NCBI RefSeq assembly: GCF_003610255.1
Contig: NZ_RAPS01000001.1
Location: forward strand, 5,084,001 to 5,148,000
Origin: Streptomyces sp. TLI_171
Lineage (GTDB): Bacteria > Actinomycetota > Actinomycetes > Streptomycetales > Streptomycetaceae
Reading direction: 5' to 3'
DNA: 64,000 bases
In this document: positions 32,421 through 40,460 of the stretch, piece by piece
Layout: each line of letters opens with the position of its first letter
Position numbering within the stretch: the first letter of the stretch is position 1
Program-made: the position numbers and the translations under genes
Notes under the pieces: generated by a model
Told to the model about the DNA's origin: nothing
The model's database searches: none
The model's input: only the letters and a program-made list of their open reading frames with translations

Positions 32421-34001
32421 GTGAGCAAATCCGTAGTCCTCATCGCCGAAGAGCTCTCGCCCGCCACCGTCGACGCCCTCGGGCCGGACTTCGAGATCCG
32501 GCACTGCAACGGCGCCGACCGCACCGAGCTGCTGACCGCGATCGCCGACGTCGACGCCATCCTGATCCGCTCCGCCACCAAGGTGGACGCGGAGGCGCTG
32601 GCCGCCGCCAAGAAGCTGAAGGTCGTCGCCCGGGCCGGCGTCGGCCTGGACAACGTGGACGTCGCCGCCTCCACCAAGGCCGGCGTGATGGTCGTCAACG
32701 CGCCGACCTCCAACATCGTCACCGCCGCCGAGCTGGCCTGCGGCCTGCTGATCTCGGTCGCCCGCAACATCTCGCCGGCCAACGCCGCGCTCAAGGGCGG
32801 CGAGTGGAAGCGCAACAAGTACACCGGCGTCGAGCTGAGCGAGAAGACCCTCGGTGTGGTCGGCCTCGGCCGGATCGGCGTGCTGGTCGCGCAGCGGATG
32901 TCCGCGTTCGGCATGAAGATCGTCGCGTACGACCCCTACATCCAGGCCGCCCGCGCGGCCCAGATGGGCGTCAAGCTGCTCTCCCTGGAGGAGCTGCTGG
33001 AGGTCGCGGACTTCATCACCGTCCACCTCCCGAAGACCCCGGAGACCATCGGCCTGATCGGCGACGAGGCGCTGCACAAGGTCAAGCCGACCGTGCGCAT
33101 CGTCAACGCCGCCCGCGGCGGCATCGTCGACGAGGACGCCCTGGTCCGCGCCCTGCAGGAGGGCCGGGTGGCCGGCGCCGGCCTGGACGTGTACGCCAAG
33201 GAGCCGTGCACCGACTCGCCGCTGTTCGCCTTCGACAACGTGGTGGCCACCCCGCACCTGGGCGCCTCCACCGACGAGGCGCAGGAGAAGGCCGGCATCG
33301 CGGTCGCCAAGTCGGTGCGCCTGGCGCTGGCCGGCGAGCTGGTGCCGGACGCGGTGAACGTCCAGGGCGGCGTGATCGCCGAGGACGTCCGCCCGGGCCT
33401 GCCGCTGGCCGAGAAGCTCGGCCGGATCTTCACCGCGCTGGCCGGCGAGGTCGCCGTCCGTCTGGACGTCGAGGTCCGCGGCGAGATCACCCAGCACGAC
33501 GTGAAGGTGCTCGAACTCTCCGCCCTGAAGGGCGTGTTCGAGGACGTGGTGGCCGAGACGGTGTCCTACGTCAACGCCCCGCTGTTCGCCCAGGAGCGCG
33601 GTGTCGAGGTGCGCCTGACCACCTCCAGCGAGTCGCCGGAGCACCGCAACGTGATCACCGTCCGCGGCACGCTCTCCGGCGGCGGCGAGATCTCGATCTC
33701 CGGCACCCTGTCCGGCCCGAAGCAGACCCAGAAGATCGTCGGCGTGGACGGCTTCGACGTGGACGTCGCGCTCACCGACCACATGGTGTTCTTCCACTAC
33801 GAGGACCGCCCGGGCGTGGTCGGCACCCTCGGCCGGATCCTCGGCGACGCCGGCATCAACATCGCGGGCATGCAGGTCGCCCGGGACGGCGACAGCGCGC
33901 TCGCCTCGATCACCGTGGACAGCGAGGTCTCCCAGGAGGTCCTGACCGAGATCGCCGGTGCCATCGGCGCCAAGTTCGCCCGCGCGGTGAACCTGGGCTG
34001 A
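32421..34001 (+). CDS. serA: D-3-phosphoglycerate dehydrogenase, long form with ACT domain
   Basis: First step of serine biosynthesis. 526 residues, the long type with an intervening (ASB) domain and a C-terminal ACT domain that senses serine (about residues 455-526; MVFFHYEDRPGVVGTLGRIL). NAD motif GLGRIGVLVAQR (about 148-159). Catalytic His in ATPHLGASTDEA and Arg in the NAARGGIVDEDAL region. GTG 32421 follows TTAAGGA. The 215-bp leader contains two small hairpins but no clear leader peptide. A strong terminator follows. Confidence 0.96.
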   Translation: MSKSVVLIAEELSPATVDALGPDFEIRHCNGADRTELLTAIADVDAILIRSATKVDAEALAAAKKLKVVARAGVGLDNVDVAASTKAGVMVVNAPTSNIVTAAELACGLLISVARNISPANAALKGGEWKRNKYTGVELSEKTLGVVGLGRIGVLVAQRMSAFGMKIVAYDPYIQAARAAQMGVKLLSLEELLEVADFITVHLPKTPETIGLIGDEALHKVKPTVRIVNAARGGIVDEDALVRALQEGRVAGAGLDVYAKEPCTDSPLFAFDNVVATPHLGASTDEAQEKAGIAVAKSVRLALAGELVPDAVNVQGGVIAEDVRPGLPLAEKLGRIFTALAGEVAVRLDVEVRGEITQHDVKVLELSALKGVFEDVVAETVSYVNAPLFAQERGVEVRLTTSSESPEHRNVITVRGTLSGGGEISISGTLSGPKQTQKIVGVDGFDVDVALTDHMVFFHYEDRPGVVGTLGRILGDAGINIAGMQVARDGDSALASITVDSEVSQEVLTEIAGAIGAKFARAVNLG

Positions 34002-34017
34002 CGCCCTTCGCACGTCC

Positions 34018-34056
34018 CGAACGGCCCTTCCGACCTTGAGGCGGAGGGGCCGTTCG
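34018..34056 (+). terminator. Terminator after serA
   Basis: 15-bp stem with one G-U pair: CGAACGGCCCTTCCG (34018-34032) with CGGAGGGGCCGTTCG (34042-34056), loop of 9 nt, 16 bp after the serA stop. Confidence 0.75.
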
Positions 34057-34283
34057 CATACCCGGAGGTGAACGCCGTCTCAGATACTAGGAAATCCAAG
34101 TAAATCTGCGGACAACGCGGCCCGGCCGTCGTACTGTGAAGTAGTCGTACGGTGAGCCACCCCCGCAACGCCGGGGCGCGTGGCCCGTACGGCCCGTACG
34201 CGGTGCGGCAGGCGACCCCTGCCAGGCGTACCCCCAGCAAGCACCCTCACGCGCCGTCGCGCCCCCGCACCAAGGAGCCCGGT

Positions 34284-34445
34284 ATGCCTTTCGTCGCAGA
34301 CCGCACCACCGCCACCGCCACCTCCTCCGCCGCCGCCGTGGCCGTCCCGCGCCGCCGCCGGCGCGCCCAGGTCGACCCGCGCGCCGCCGCCGCCCTGCAG
34401 CGCGCCCTCGACCGCCGCGACAACGGCGCCCCGGCGATCGACTGA
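34284..34445 (+). CDS. Small Arg/Ala-rich hypothetical protein
   Basis: 53-residue ORF beginning MPFVADRTTATATSSAAAVA and continuing PRRRRRAQVDPRAAAALQ. ATG 34284 follows AAGGAG at good spacing, and nearly every codon ends in G or C as in real genes here. The sequence is basic and Ala-rich with no recognised domain. It sits alone between serA and the subtilase gene, followed by a small inverted repeat GGGTGAC/GTCACCC (34472-34490). Function unknown; it may be a conserved actinobacterial small protein. Confidence 0.5.
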   Translation: MPFVADRTTATATSSAAAVAVPRRRRRAQVDPRAAAALQRALDRRDNGAPAID

Positions 34446-34528
34446 CCGCCAACAGCGCGGTTGCGCCAGCCGGGTGACGGGTCGTCACCCATGGGGTGAA
34501 CGTCCTCGCCCGGCCCCGCCACGGCTCC

Positions 34529-34534
34529 TAGTTT
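34529..34534 (+). promoter_or_regulatory. -10 element giving a leaderless subtilase mRNA
   Basis: TAGTTT followed by 6 nt and then the GTG start at 34541. This spacing places the transcription start at or next to the start codon. No Shine-Dalgarno is present. Confidence 0.4.
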
Positions 34535-34540
34535 GGGGCC

Positions 34541-37500
34541 GTGCGCACCCGCCTCGGCCTCCTCGCCGCCCTCGCCCTGCTCGCCCCGGGGCCGTCGTCC
34601 CCGCGTCGGCCGCCGCCCGCCCGGCCGGCCGGGCCGAGCACGACCGTCCTCGTGGAGCTCGACACCGAGCCCGCCGCCGCCGCCTGGCGGCGCGCCCAGG
34701 ACGACGCCCGCCGGGAGCGTCGCACGCCCGAGCAGACCCGGCGCGCCGCGGCCGCCGCCGGCAGCGCCCAACGCGCCGCCGCCGACCGGTCGTTGGACGC
34801 CCTCACCGAGCGGCTGCGGCACGCCGCTCCCGGGGCGCGCCCGCTGTACCGCACCCGCACCCTGGTCAGCGGCCTGGCCCTGCGGCTGCCCGCCGCCGAA
34901 CTCCCGCGGCTGGCCGGGCTCCCCGGGGTGCGCGCCGTCCGGCCCGTCGCGCTCAAGCGCCGCACCAACGGGTACTCGGTGCCGCTCACCGGCGCCCCGC
35001 AGGTCTGGGACGGCCCCGCGGGCACCACCGGCGAGGGCGTCCGGATCGGCATCGTCGACTCCGGCATCGACTACACCCACGCCGACTTCGGCGGCCCCGG
35101 CACCGTCGAGGCCTACCGCTCGGTGAACGGCGCCGCGCCCGCGCCCGCCGGGCTGTTCCCCAACGCCAAGGTGACCGGCGGCAAGGACCTGGTCGGCGAC
35201 GACTACAACCCCGACCCCGCCGCCGAGCACTACCAGCCCGACCCGCACCCCGACGACAACCCGATCGACTGCGCCGCCAACGGCCACGGCAGCCACGTCG
35301 CCGGCACCGCCGCCGGGCTCGGCGTCACCGCCGACGGCAAGCCCTACCGCGGCCCCTACCGGCCCGGCCTCGACCCCGCCGGGTTCAAGGTCGCCCCCGG
35401 CGCGGCCCCCGGCGCCCAGCTGTACGCGATCCGGGTGTTCGGCTGCGACGGCTCCACCGACCAGCTCGCCGCCGCCCTCGACCTGGCCGCCGACCCCGAC
35501 GGCGACGGCGATCTCACCGACCGCCTCGACGTGGTCAACCTCTCCCTCGGCAGTCCCTACGGCCGCCCCGGCGACGCCGACGCGCTCGCCGCGGACCGGC
35601 TCGCCGCCCTCGGCACCGTGGTGGTCGCCGCCTCCGGCAACGAGGGCGACCTGTACGGCATCGGCGGCAGCCCCGGCACCGCAGCCCGCGTCCTCACCAC
35701 CGCCGCCTCCGTCGACCCGCACGGCGACGCCGACGGCATCACCGTGCTCGCCCCCGCCGCCCTGGCCGGCGAGGTCCCCGCGCACTGGAGCAGCAAGTAC
35801 ACCCGCTGGGACACCGCCGAGGTCAGCGGCGAACTCGCCGTCCCCGCAGAGCAGTCCGACGGCTGCGCCGCCTTCTCGCCGGCCGACGCCGAGCGCCTGC
35901 GCGGAAGGATCGCCGTCCTGCGCTGGACCACCAAGGACCCGGACCGGGCCTGCGGCTCCGCCCCGCGCGCCGACCACGCCGCCGACGCCGGCGCGGTGGG
36001 CACGCTCTACGCCGCCGACGGCGACAACCTCGGCGAGATCGCCGGCGACGACCGGATCCCCGCCGCGATCCTGGCCCGCGCCGACGGCGAACGCCTGCTC
36101 GCCGCCCTGGCCGACGGCCCGGTCACCGTCCGCCTCGCCATCCCGGGCAACCCGCTGCACGGCGCCGTCCCGCAGGACCAGCCGCAGCGCACCGACACCC
36201 TCACCTCCTTCACCTCCCGCGGCATCGGCGTCGACGGCATCGTCAAACCCGACCTCGCAGCCCCCGGCGAGACCATCTGGTCCGCCAAGGCCGGCAGCGG
36301 CACCGGCGGCATGCGCGAGGACGGCACCTCGATGGCCACCCCCCACCTGGCCGGTCTCGCCGCCCTGGTCCGCGCCGCCCATCCCGACTGGACCGCGGCC
36401 GAGGTCAAGGCCGCCCTGATGAACACCGCCGCCGACACCCACCTGCACGACGACCGCACCGGCCCCGTGTACGGCCCCGAGCGCACCGGCAGCGGCCGGG
36501 CCCGGGTCGACGCCGCCGTCCGCACCCCCGCCCTCGCGTACGCCGCCCGGCCGGAGGGCGCGGTCGGCGTCTCCTTCGGCGTGGTCGAGGCCACCGGCGC
36601 CACCATCGCCACCCGCGAGGTGACCGTCCGCAACCTGAGCGACCGTCAGCTCGACTACGCCACCGGCTACTCGCCCTCCACCACGGTGCCCGGCGCGGCC
36701 TTCGCCCTCGCGCCCGCCCGGGTCGAACTCCCGCCGCACGGCGCCGCCACCGTCACCGTCACCCTCCGGCTCGGCCCCGACCTCGGCCGCGCCCCCGACC
36801 CCACCCTGGACCTGGTCCAGGCCGGGCACGCCCGCACCTACCGCGCCGAACTCTCCGGGCGCCTCACCCTCACCCCGTCCGACGAGGCCCTCCCCGCGCT
36901 CCGCGTCCCGCTGTTCGCGGCCCCGCGCGCCGCGACCGCCGCCACCGGCCTCGGCACCGCCGCCGCCTTCGCGGTCTCCGGCGGCGCCCGGCCCGGCCTG
37001 CTCTCCGTCCTGCAGCCCGGCGGCGAGGGCCCGCGCTGGCCCGACTGCCCCGCCGAGGACCTCTGCGTCGACGACCCCGCCGACCGTGCCGCGAACCTCC
37101 ACTACGCGGCCGCCGCCGTCGACGCCCACGGCATGCTCTACCTCGCCGCCGTCCTCTGGGCCCCCGCCACCACCCCCGCCGGCGCCGTCGGCGTGCGCGC
37201 CTCGCTCGACGTCGACGGCGACGGCGCCCCCGACGCCACCGTCCTCGCCGACCGCCTCAAGGGCAGCGACGTCCTGATCGCCCGCACCCTGGACGCCCGC
37301 ACCGGCGCCGAACTCGACGTCCAGCCCCTCAACGGCCGCTGGGGCGACACCGACACCGCCCTGCTCGACTCCGACACCCTCCTGCTCCCCGTCCGCCGCT
37401 CGGCCCTGCCGCCGCTCACCGACCCCCGCTACACGCTGTGGACCAGCCCCACCGACGACCCCGCCGACGCCCTCACCACCCTCGGCCCCTACCCCCTCGA

Positions 37501-37645
37501 CCCGACGCTCGCCACCCCCGTCCTCACCCCCGCCCGCCCCGGCCAGGTGCTGCACACCCCGCTGTCGAACGCCCTGCTCCTCCACCACCTCAACCCCGTC
37601 GGCGGCCGCGTCCAACTCCTCACCTCCCGCCGCCCGCCGGGCTGA
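34541..37645 (+). CDS. Secreted subtilisin-like serine protease (S8 family) with PA domain
   Basis: 1034 residues. N-terminal signal-like stretch (MRTRLGLLAALALLAPG), then an inhibitor-I9-like propeptide (about 30-140). The S8 catalytic domain has Asp173 (IGIVDSGIDYTHADF), His249 (NGHGSHVAGTAAG) and Ser597 (DGTSMATPHLAG). A PA domain is inserted between His and Ser (about residues 390-500). A large C-terminal region (about 660-1034) has a fibronectin-like segment followed by a beta-rich part with a Ca-binding-like DVDGDGAPDATV run. Probably degrades extracellular protein. The GTG start has no Shine-Dalgarno but a -10 element 6 nt upstream. It is an island among amino acid biosynthesis genes. 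Confidence 0.9.
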   Translation: MRTRLGLLAALALLAPGPSSPRRPPPARPAGPSTTVLVELDTEPAAAAWRRAQDDARRERRTPEQTRRAAAAAGSAQRAAADRSLDALTERLRHAAPGARPLYRTRTLVSGLALRLPAAELPRLAGLPGVRAVRPVALKRRTNGYSVPLTGAPQVWDGPAGTTGEGVRIGIVDSGIDYTHADFGGPGTVEAYRSVNGAAPAPAGLFPNAKVTGGKDLVGDDYNPDPAAEHYQPDPHPDDNPIDCAANGHGSHVAGTAAGLGVTADGKPYRGPYRPGLDPAGFKVAPGAAPGAQLYAIRVFGCDGSTDQLAAALDLAADPDGDGDLTDRLDVVNLSLGSPYGRPGDADALAADRLAALGTVVVAASGNEGDLYGIGGSPGTAARVLTTAASVDPHGDADGITVLAPAALAGEVPAHWSSKYTRWDTAEVSGELAVPAEQSDGCAAFSPADAERLRGRIAVLRWTTKDPDRACGSAPRADHAADAGAVGTLYAADGDNLGEIAGDDRIPAAILARADGERLLAALADGPVTVRLAIPGNPLHGAVPQDQPQRTDTLTSFTSRGIGVDGIVKPDLAAPGETIWSAKAGSGTGGMREDGTSMATPHLAGLAALVRAAHPDWTAAEVKAALMNTAADTHLHDDRTGPVYGPERTGSGRARVDAAVRTPALAYAARPEGAVGVSFGVVEATGATIATREVTVRNLSDRQLDYATGYSPSTTVPGAAFALAPARVELPPHGAATVTVTLRLGPDLGRAPDPTLDLVQAGHARTYRAELSGRLTLTPSDEALPALRVPLFAAPRAATAATGLGTAAAFAVSGGARPGLLSVLQPGGEGPRWPDCPAEDLCVDDPADRAANLHYAAAAVDAHGMLYLAAVLWAPATTPAGAVGVRASLDVDGDGAPDATVLADRLKGSDVLIARTLDARTGAELDVQPLNGRWGDTDTALLDSDTLLLPVRRSALPPLTDPRYTLWTSPTDDPADALTTLGPYPLDPTLATPVLTPARPGQVLHTPLSNALLLHHLNPVGGRVQLLTSRRPPG

Positions 37646-37719
37646 TTGGCCGGAGCCGGGCTGACACGGCATCACGTCCGGATGGTGGACGGTCCGTGCC
37701 CAGGCCGTGGGACGGGTTG

Positions 37720-37725
37720 TACTGT
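37720..37725 (+). promoter_or_regulatory. -10 element giving a leaderless leuB mRNA
   Basis: TACTGT, then 6 nt, then the leuB ATG at 37732. No Shine-Dalgarno precedes the ATG, so transcription probably starts at the A of the start codon. Confidence 0.45.
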
Positions 37726-37731
37726 CCGGGT

Positions 37732-38769
37732 ATGTCTCGCACCATTCGTCTCGCAGTGATCCCGGGTGACGGCATCGGCCAGGAGGTCGTGGCCGAGGGC
37801 CTCAAGGTGCTCCGCGCCGCCCTGCCCTCCGACGTCAAGCTGGAGACCACCGAGTACGACCTCGGCGCACGGCTCTACCACCGCACGGGGGAGACCCTGC
37901 CGGACGCGGTGCTGGAGGAGTTGAAGGGCCAGGACGCGATCCTGCTCGGCGCCATCGGCGACCCGAGCGTGCCGTCCGGCGTGCTGGAGCGCGGGCTGCT
38001 GCTGAAGCTGCGGTTCGCCTTCGACCACCACATCAACCTCCGTCCGGGCAAGCTGTTCCCGAACGTGAAGTCGCCGCTGGCCGGCGACCCGAGCATCGAC
38101 TTCGTGGTGGTCCGCGAGGGCACCGAGGGCCCGTACGTCGGCAACGGCGGCACGCTGCGCACCGGCACCCCGCAGGAGGTCGCCACCGAGGTCAGCCTGA
38201 ACACCGCGTTCGGCATCGAGCGCGTGGTCCGCGACGCGTACCGCCGCGCCCAGGCCCGCCCGCGCAAGAAGCTGACCCTGGTCCACAAGAACAACGTGCT
38301 GGTGCACGCCGGCCACCTGTGGACCCGGATCTTCGAGCAGGTCGGCCGGGAGTTCCCCGAGGTCACCACCGACTACCTGCACGTGGACGCGGCGACGATC
38401 TTCTTCGTCACCCAGCCCGAGCGGTTCGACGTGATCGTCACCGACAACCTGTTCGGCGACATCCTGACCGACCTCGCCGCGGCCGTCACCGGCGGCATCG
38501 GCCTGGCCGCCTCCGGCAACATCAACCCGAGCGGCGAGTTCCCGTCGATGTTCGAGCCGGTGCACGGCTCCGCCCCGGACATCGCCGGCCAGGGCAAGGC
38601 CGACCCGACCGCCACCGTGCTGTCCGTCGCCATGCTGCTGGAGCACCTGGGCTTCGCCGCCGAGGCCGCGCAGGTCGAGGCCGCGGTCGCCGCGGACCTC
38701 ACCGAGCGCGCGGGTGCCCGCTCCACCTCCGAGGTCGGCGACGCGCTGGCCGCCCGAGTATCCGGCTGA
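37732..38769 (+). CDS. leuB: 3-isopropylmalate dehydrogenase
   Basis: Oxidative decarboxylation of 3-isopropylmalate in leucine biosynthesis. 345 residues, the actinobacterial form. Motifs are IPGDGIGQEVV (about 9-19), VREGTEGPY, VHKNNVL with the catalytic Lys, and VTDNLFGDILTDLAA with metal-binding Asp. ATG 37732 is preferred because the long open frame upstream is an antisense-like shadow of the subtilase gene. The mRNA is likely leaderless. The gene is 168 bp from ilvE. Confidence 0.97.
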   Translation: MSRTIRLAVIPGDGIGQEVVAEGLKVLRAALPSDVKLETTEYDLGARLYHRTGETLPDAVLEELKGQDAILLGAIGDPSVPSGVLERGLLLKLRFAFDHHINLRPGKLFPNVKSPLAGDPSIDFVVVREGTEGPYVGNGGTLRTGTPQEVATEVSLNTAFGIERVVRDAYRRAQARPRKKLTLVHKNNVLVHAGHLWTRIFEQVGREFPEVTTDYLHVDAATIFFVTQPERFDVIVTDNLFGDILTDLAAAVTGGIGLAASGNINPSGEFPSMFEPVHGSAPDIAGQGKADPTATVLSVAMLLEHLGFAAEAAQVEAAVAADLTERAGARSTSEVGDALAARVSG

Positions 38770-38831
38770 CCGGCCGGAAACAACCTCCGGCCGGCGGGCC
38801 GGTTCATACCGCGCACAGCCTCCCGGCTGTT

Positions 38832-38875
38832 CGGCACGGCCCTCTGGATGCGAGTATCGACAGTGGGCCGTGCCG
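38832..38875. promoter_or_regulatory. Inverted repeat flanking a possible ilvE promoter
   Basis: Perfect 11-bp arms CGGCACGGCCC (38832-38842) and GGGCCGTGCCG (38865-38875) enclose 22 bp that contain a -10-like GAGTAT. It could be an operator or an RNA hairpin upstream of ilvE. Confidence 0.45.
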
Positions 38876-38938
38876 TCATGCGTTCCTCCGCCAGGCGGTG
38901 AAGGCCCAGCCCAACCCCACGGTGAAGGACAGACAGCC

Positions 38939-40051
38939 ATGAGCACGCCCACCCAGGCGCCCATCACGTTCGACCTCAAGCCCTCCGCGCACCCGCTGTC
39001 CGACGAGGAGCGCGAGGCCCGACTGGCCAACCCCGGCTTCGGCCGCGTCTTCACCGACCACATGGTGACCATCCGCTGGACCGAGGGCCTGGGCTGGCAC
39101 GACGCCCAGCTGACGCCCTACGCGCCGCTGGAGATCGACCCGGCCAACATGACCCTGCACTACGGCCAGTCGATCTTCGAGGGCCTGAAGGCCTACCGGC
39201 AGGCCGACGGCTCCATCGCGACCTTCCGCCCGGAGGCCAACGCGGCCCGCTTCCAGTCCTCCGCGCGCCGGCTGGCGATGCCCGAGCTGCCGATCGAGAC
39301 CTTCGTCGAGGCCGTCGAGCTGCTGGTCCAGCAGGACCGCGCGTGGGTGCCGGACCAGGCCGAGCAGAGCCTCTACCTGCGGCCGTTCATGTTCGCCACC
39401 GAGGTCGGCCTGGGCGTGCGCCCCGCCAACTCCTACGTCTTCATGATCATCGCCTCGCCGGCCGGCGCGTACTTCTCCGGCGGCGTCAAGCCGGTCTCGG
39501 TCTGGCTCTCCGAGGACTACGTCCGGGCCGCGCCGGGCGGCACCGGCGCCGCGAAGTGCGCCGGCAACTACGCCGCCTCGCTGGTCGCCCAGGCCGAGGC
39601 CGCCGCCAAGGGCTGCGACCAGGTGGTCTGGCTGGACGCCGCCGAGCACAAGTGGGTGGAGGAGATGGGCGGCATGAACCTCTACTTCGTCCTCGGCTCC
39701 GGCGCTGACGCGACCGTCGTCACCCCCGAGCTCTCCGGCGCCCTGCTCCCCGGCATCACCCGCGACTCCCTGCTCACCCTCGCCGCCGACCTCGGCCACA
39801 AGACCGAGGAGCGCCGCATCTCCACCGAGGAGTGGAAGCAGGGCAACGCCGACGGCACCATCACCGAGGTCTTCGCCTGCGGCACCGCCGCCGTCATCAC
39901 CCCCGTCGGCCACGTCAAGTCCGCCTCCGCCGACTGGACCGTCGCCACCGGCGAGCCCGGCCCCGTCACCATGAAGCTCCGCCAGTCCCTCCTCGCCATC
40001 CAGGGCGGCCAGGCCCCGGACACCCACGGCTGGCTCCACAAGATCGTCTGA
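38939..40051 (+). CDS. ilvE: Branched-chain amino acid aminotransferase
   Basis: PLP enzyme, fold type IV, catalysing the last step of Val/Leu/Ile synthesis and first step of their degradation. 370 residues. Motifs are MTLHYGQSIFEGLKAYR (about 70-86) and GGTGAAKCAGNYAASL with the PLP lysine. Further downstream is WLDAAEHKWVEEMGGMN and the class IV signature ending TRDSLLTLAADLG. ATG 38939 gives normal length; the Shine-Dalgarno GAAGGAC is about 11 nt upstream. Followed by a terminator. Confidence 0.97.
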   Translation: MSTPTQAPITFDLKPSAHPLSDEEREARLANPGFGRVFTDHMVTIRWTEGLGWHDAQLTPYAPLEIDPANMTLHYGQSIFEGLKAYRQADGSIATFRPEANAARFQSSARRLAMPELPIETFVEAVELLVQQDRAWVPDQAEQSLYLRPFMFATEVGLGVRPANSYVFMIIASPAGAYFSGGVKPVSVWLSEDYVRAAPGGTGAAKCAGNYAASLVAQAEAAAKGCDQVVWLDAAEHKWVEEMGGMNLYFVLGSGADATVVTPELSGALLPGITRDSLLTLAADLGHKTEERRISTEEWKQGNADGTITEVFACGTAAVITPVGHVKSASADWTVATGEPGPVTMKLRQSLLAIQGGQAPDTHGWLHKIV

Positions 40052-40065
40052 CGCCCCGTCACCGC

Positions 40066-40094
40066 CCCGGGCATTTCACGGCGAAGTGCCCGGG
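40066..40094 (+). terminator. Terminator after ilvE
   Basis: Stem CCCGGGCATTTC / GAAGTGCCCGGG (one wobble) with a 5-nt loop, 14 bp after the stop. Confidence 0.65.
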
Positions 40095-40166
40095 CCCGGT
40101 CACTGGGAGCCGATCCGTTCGCGCAGCCGTTCCGCATCGCGAGACACCCACGCCACGCCGCGGGGC

Positions 40167-40235
40167 GTGTGCAAGACTGCGAGGGTGTCCTCGCTTTCGC
40201 TGATTATTAGCAGCAGGCGCGCCGGTCCGCAGTGA
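40167..40235 (+). CDS. cimA leader peptide
   Basis: Short ORF from GTG 40167 (22 residues, MCKTARVSSLSLIISSRRAG then PQ) or from the in-frame GTG at 40185 (16 residues). It contains Leu-Ser-Leu-Ile-Ile. The two Ile codons are ATT and one Leu codon is CTT, all rare in this genome, which would sharpen sensing of isoleucyl- and leucyl-tRNA. A poly-T terminator follows 60 bp later. Confidence 0.65.
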   Translation: MCKTARVSSLSLIISSRRAGPQ

Positions 40236-40294
40236 CCGCTTCCACGGCAACACCCTGACCGCGGAGCGACCACGAGCGTCCAGACCCGCGCGCA

Positions 40295-40327
40295 GACCTC
40301 TCGCACCCGCGAGGGGTCTTTTGTTTT
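40295..40327 (+). terminator. Attenuator terminator upstream of cimA
   Basis: Stem GACCTCTCG / CGAGGGGTC (40295-40303, 40310-40318; one G-U pair) followed by TTTTGTTTT. A U-rich intrinsic terminator between a leader peptide and cimA indicates transcription attenuation. Confidence 0.75.
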
Positions 40328-40460
40328 GCCTCCCGGACCGGCCCGGGCCCTCACGAGGGGCTCGGAGACACCGGGGACGCGCGCGGGATGCTGGACAGTG
40401 GAGCCGGATTCCGATCCCGGCAGATGTGCAGTAACTCCACCGAACGGAGAACCCAGGGCC

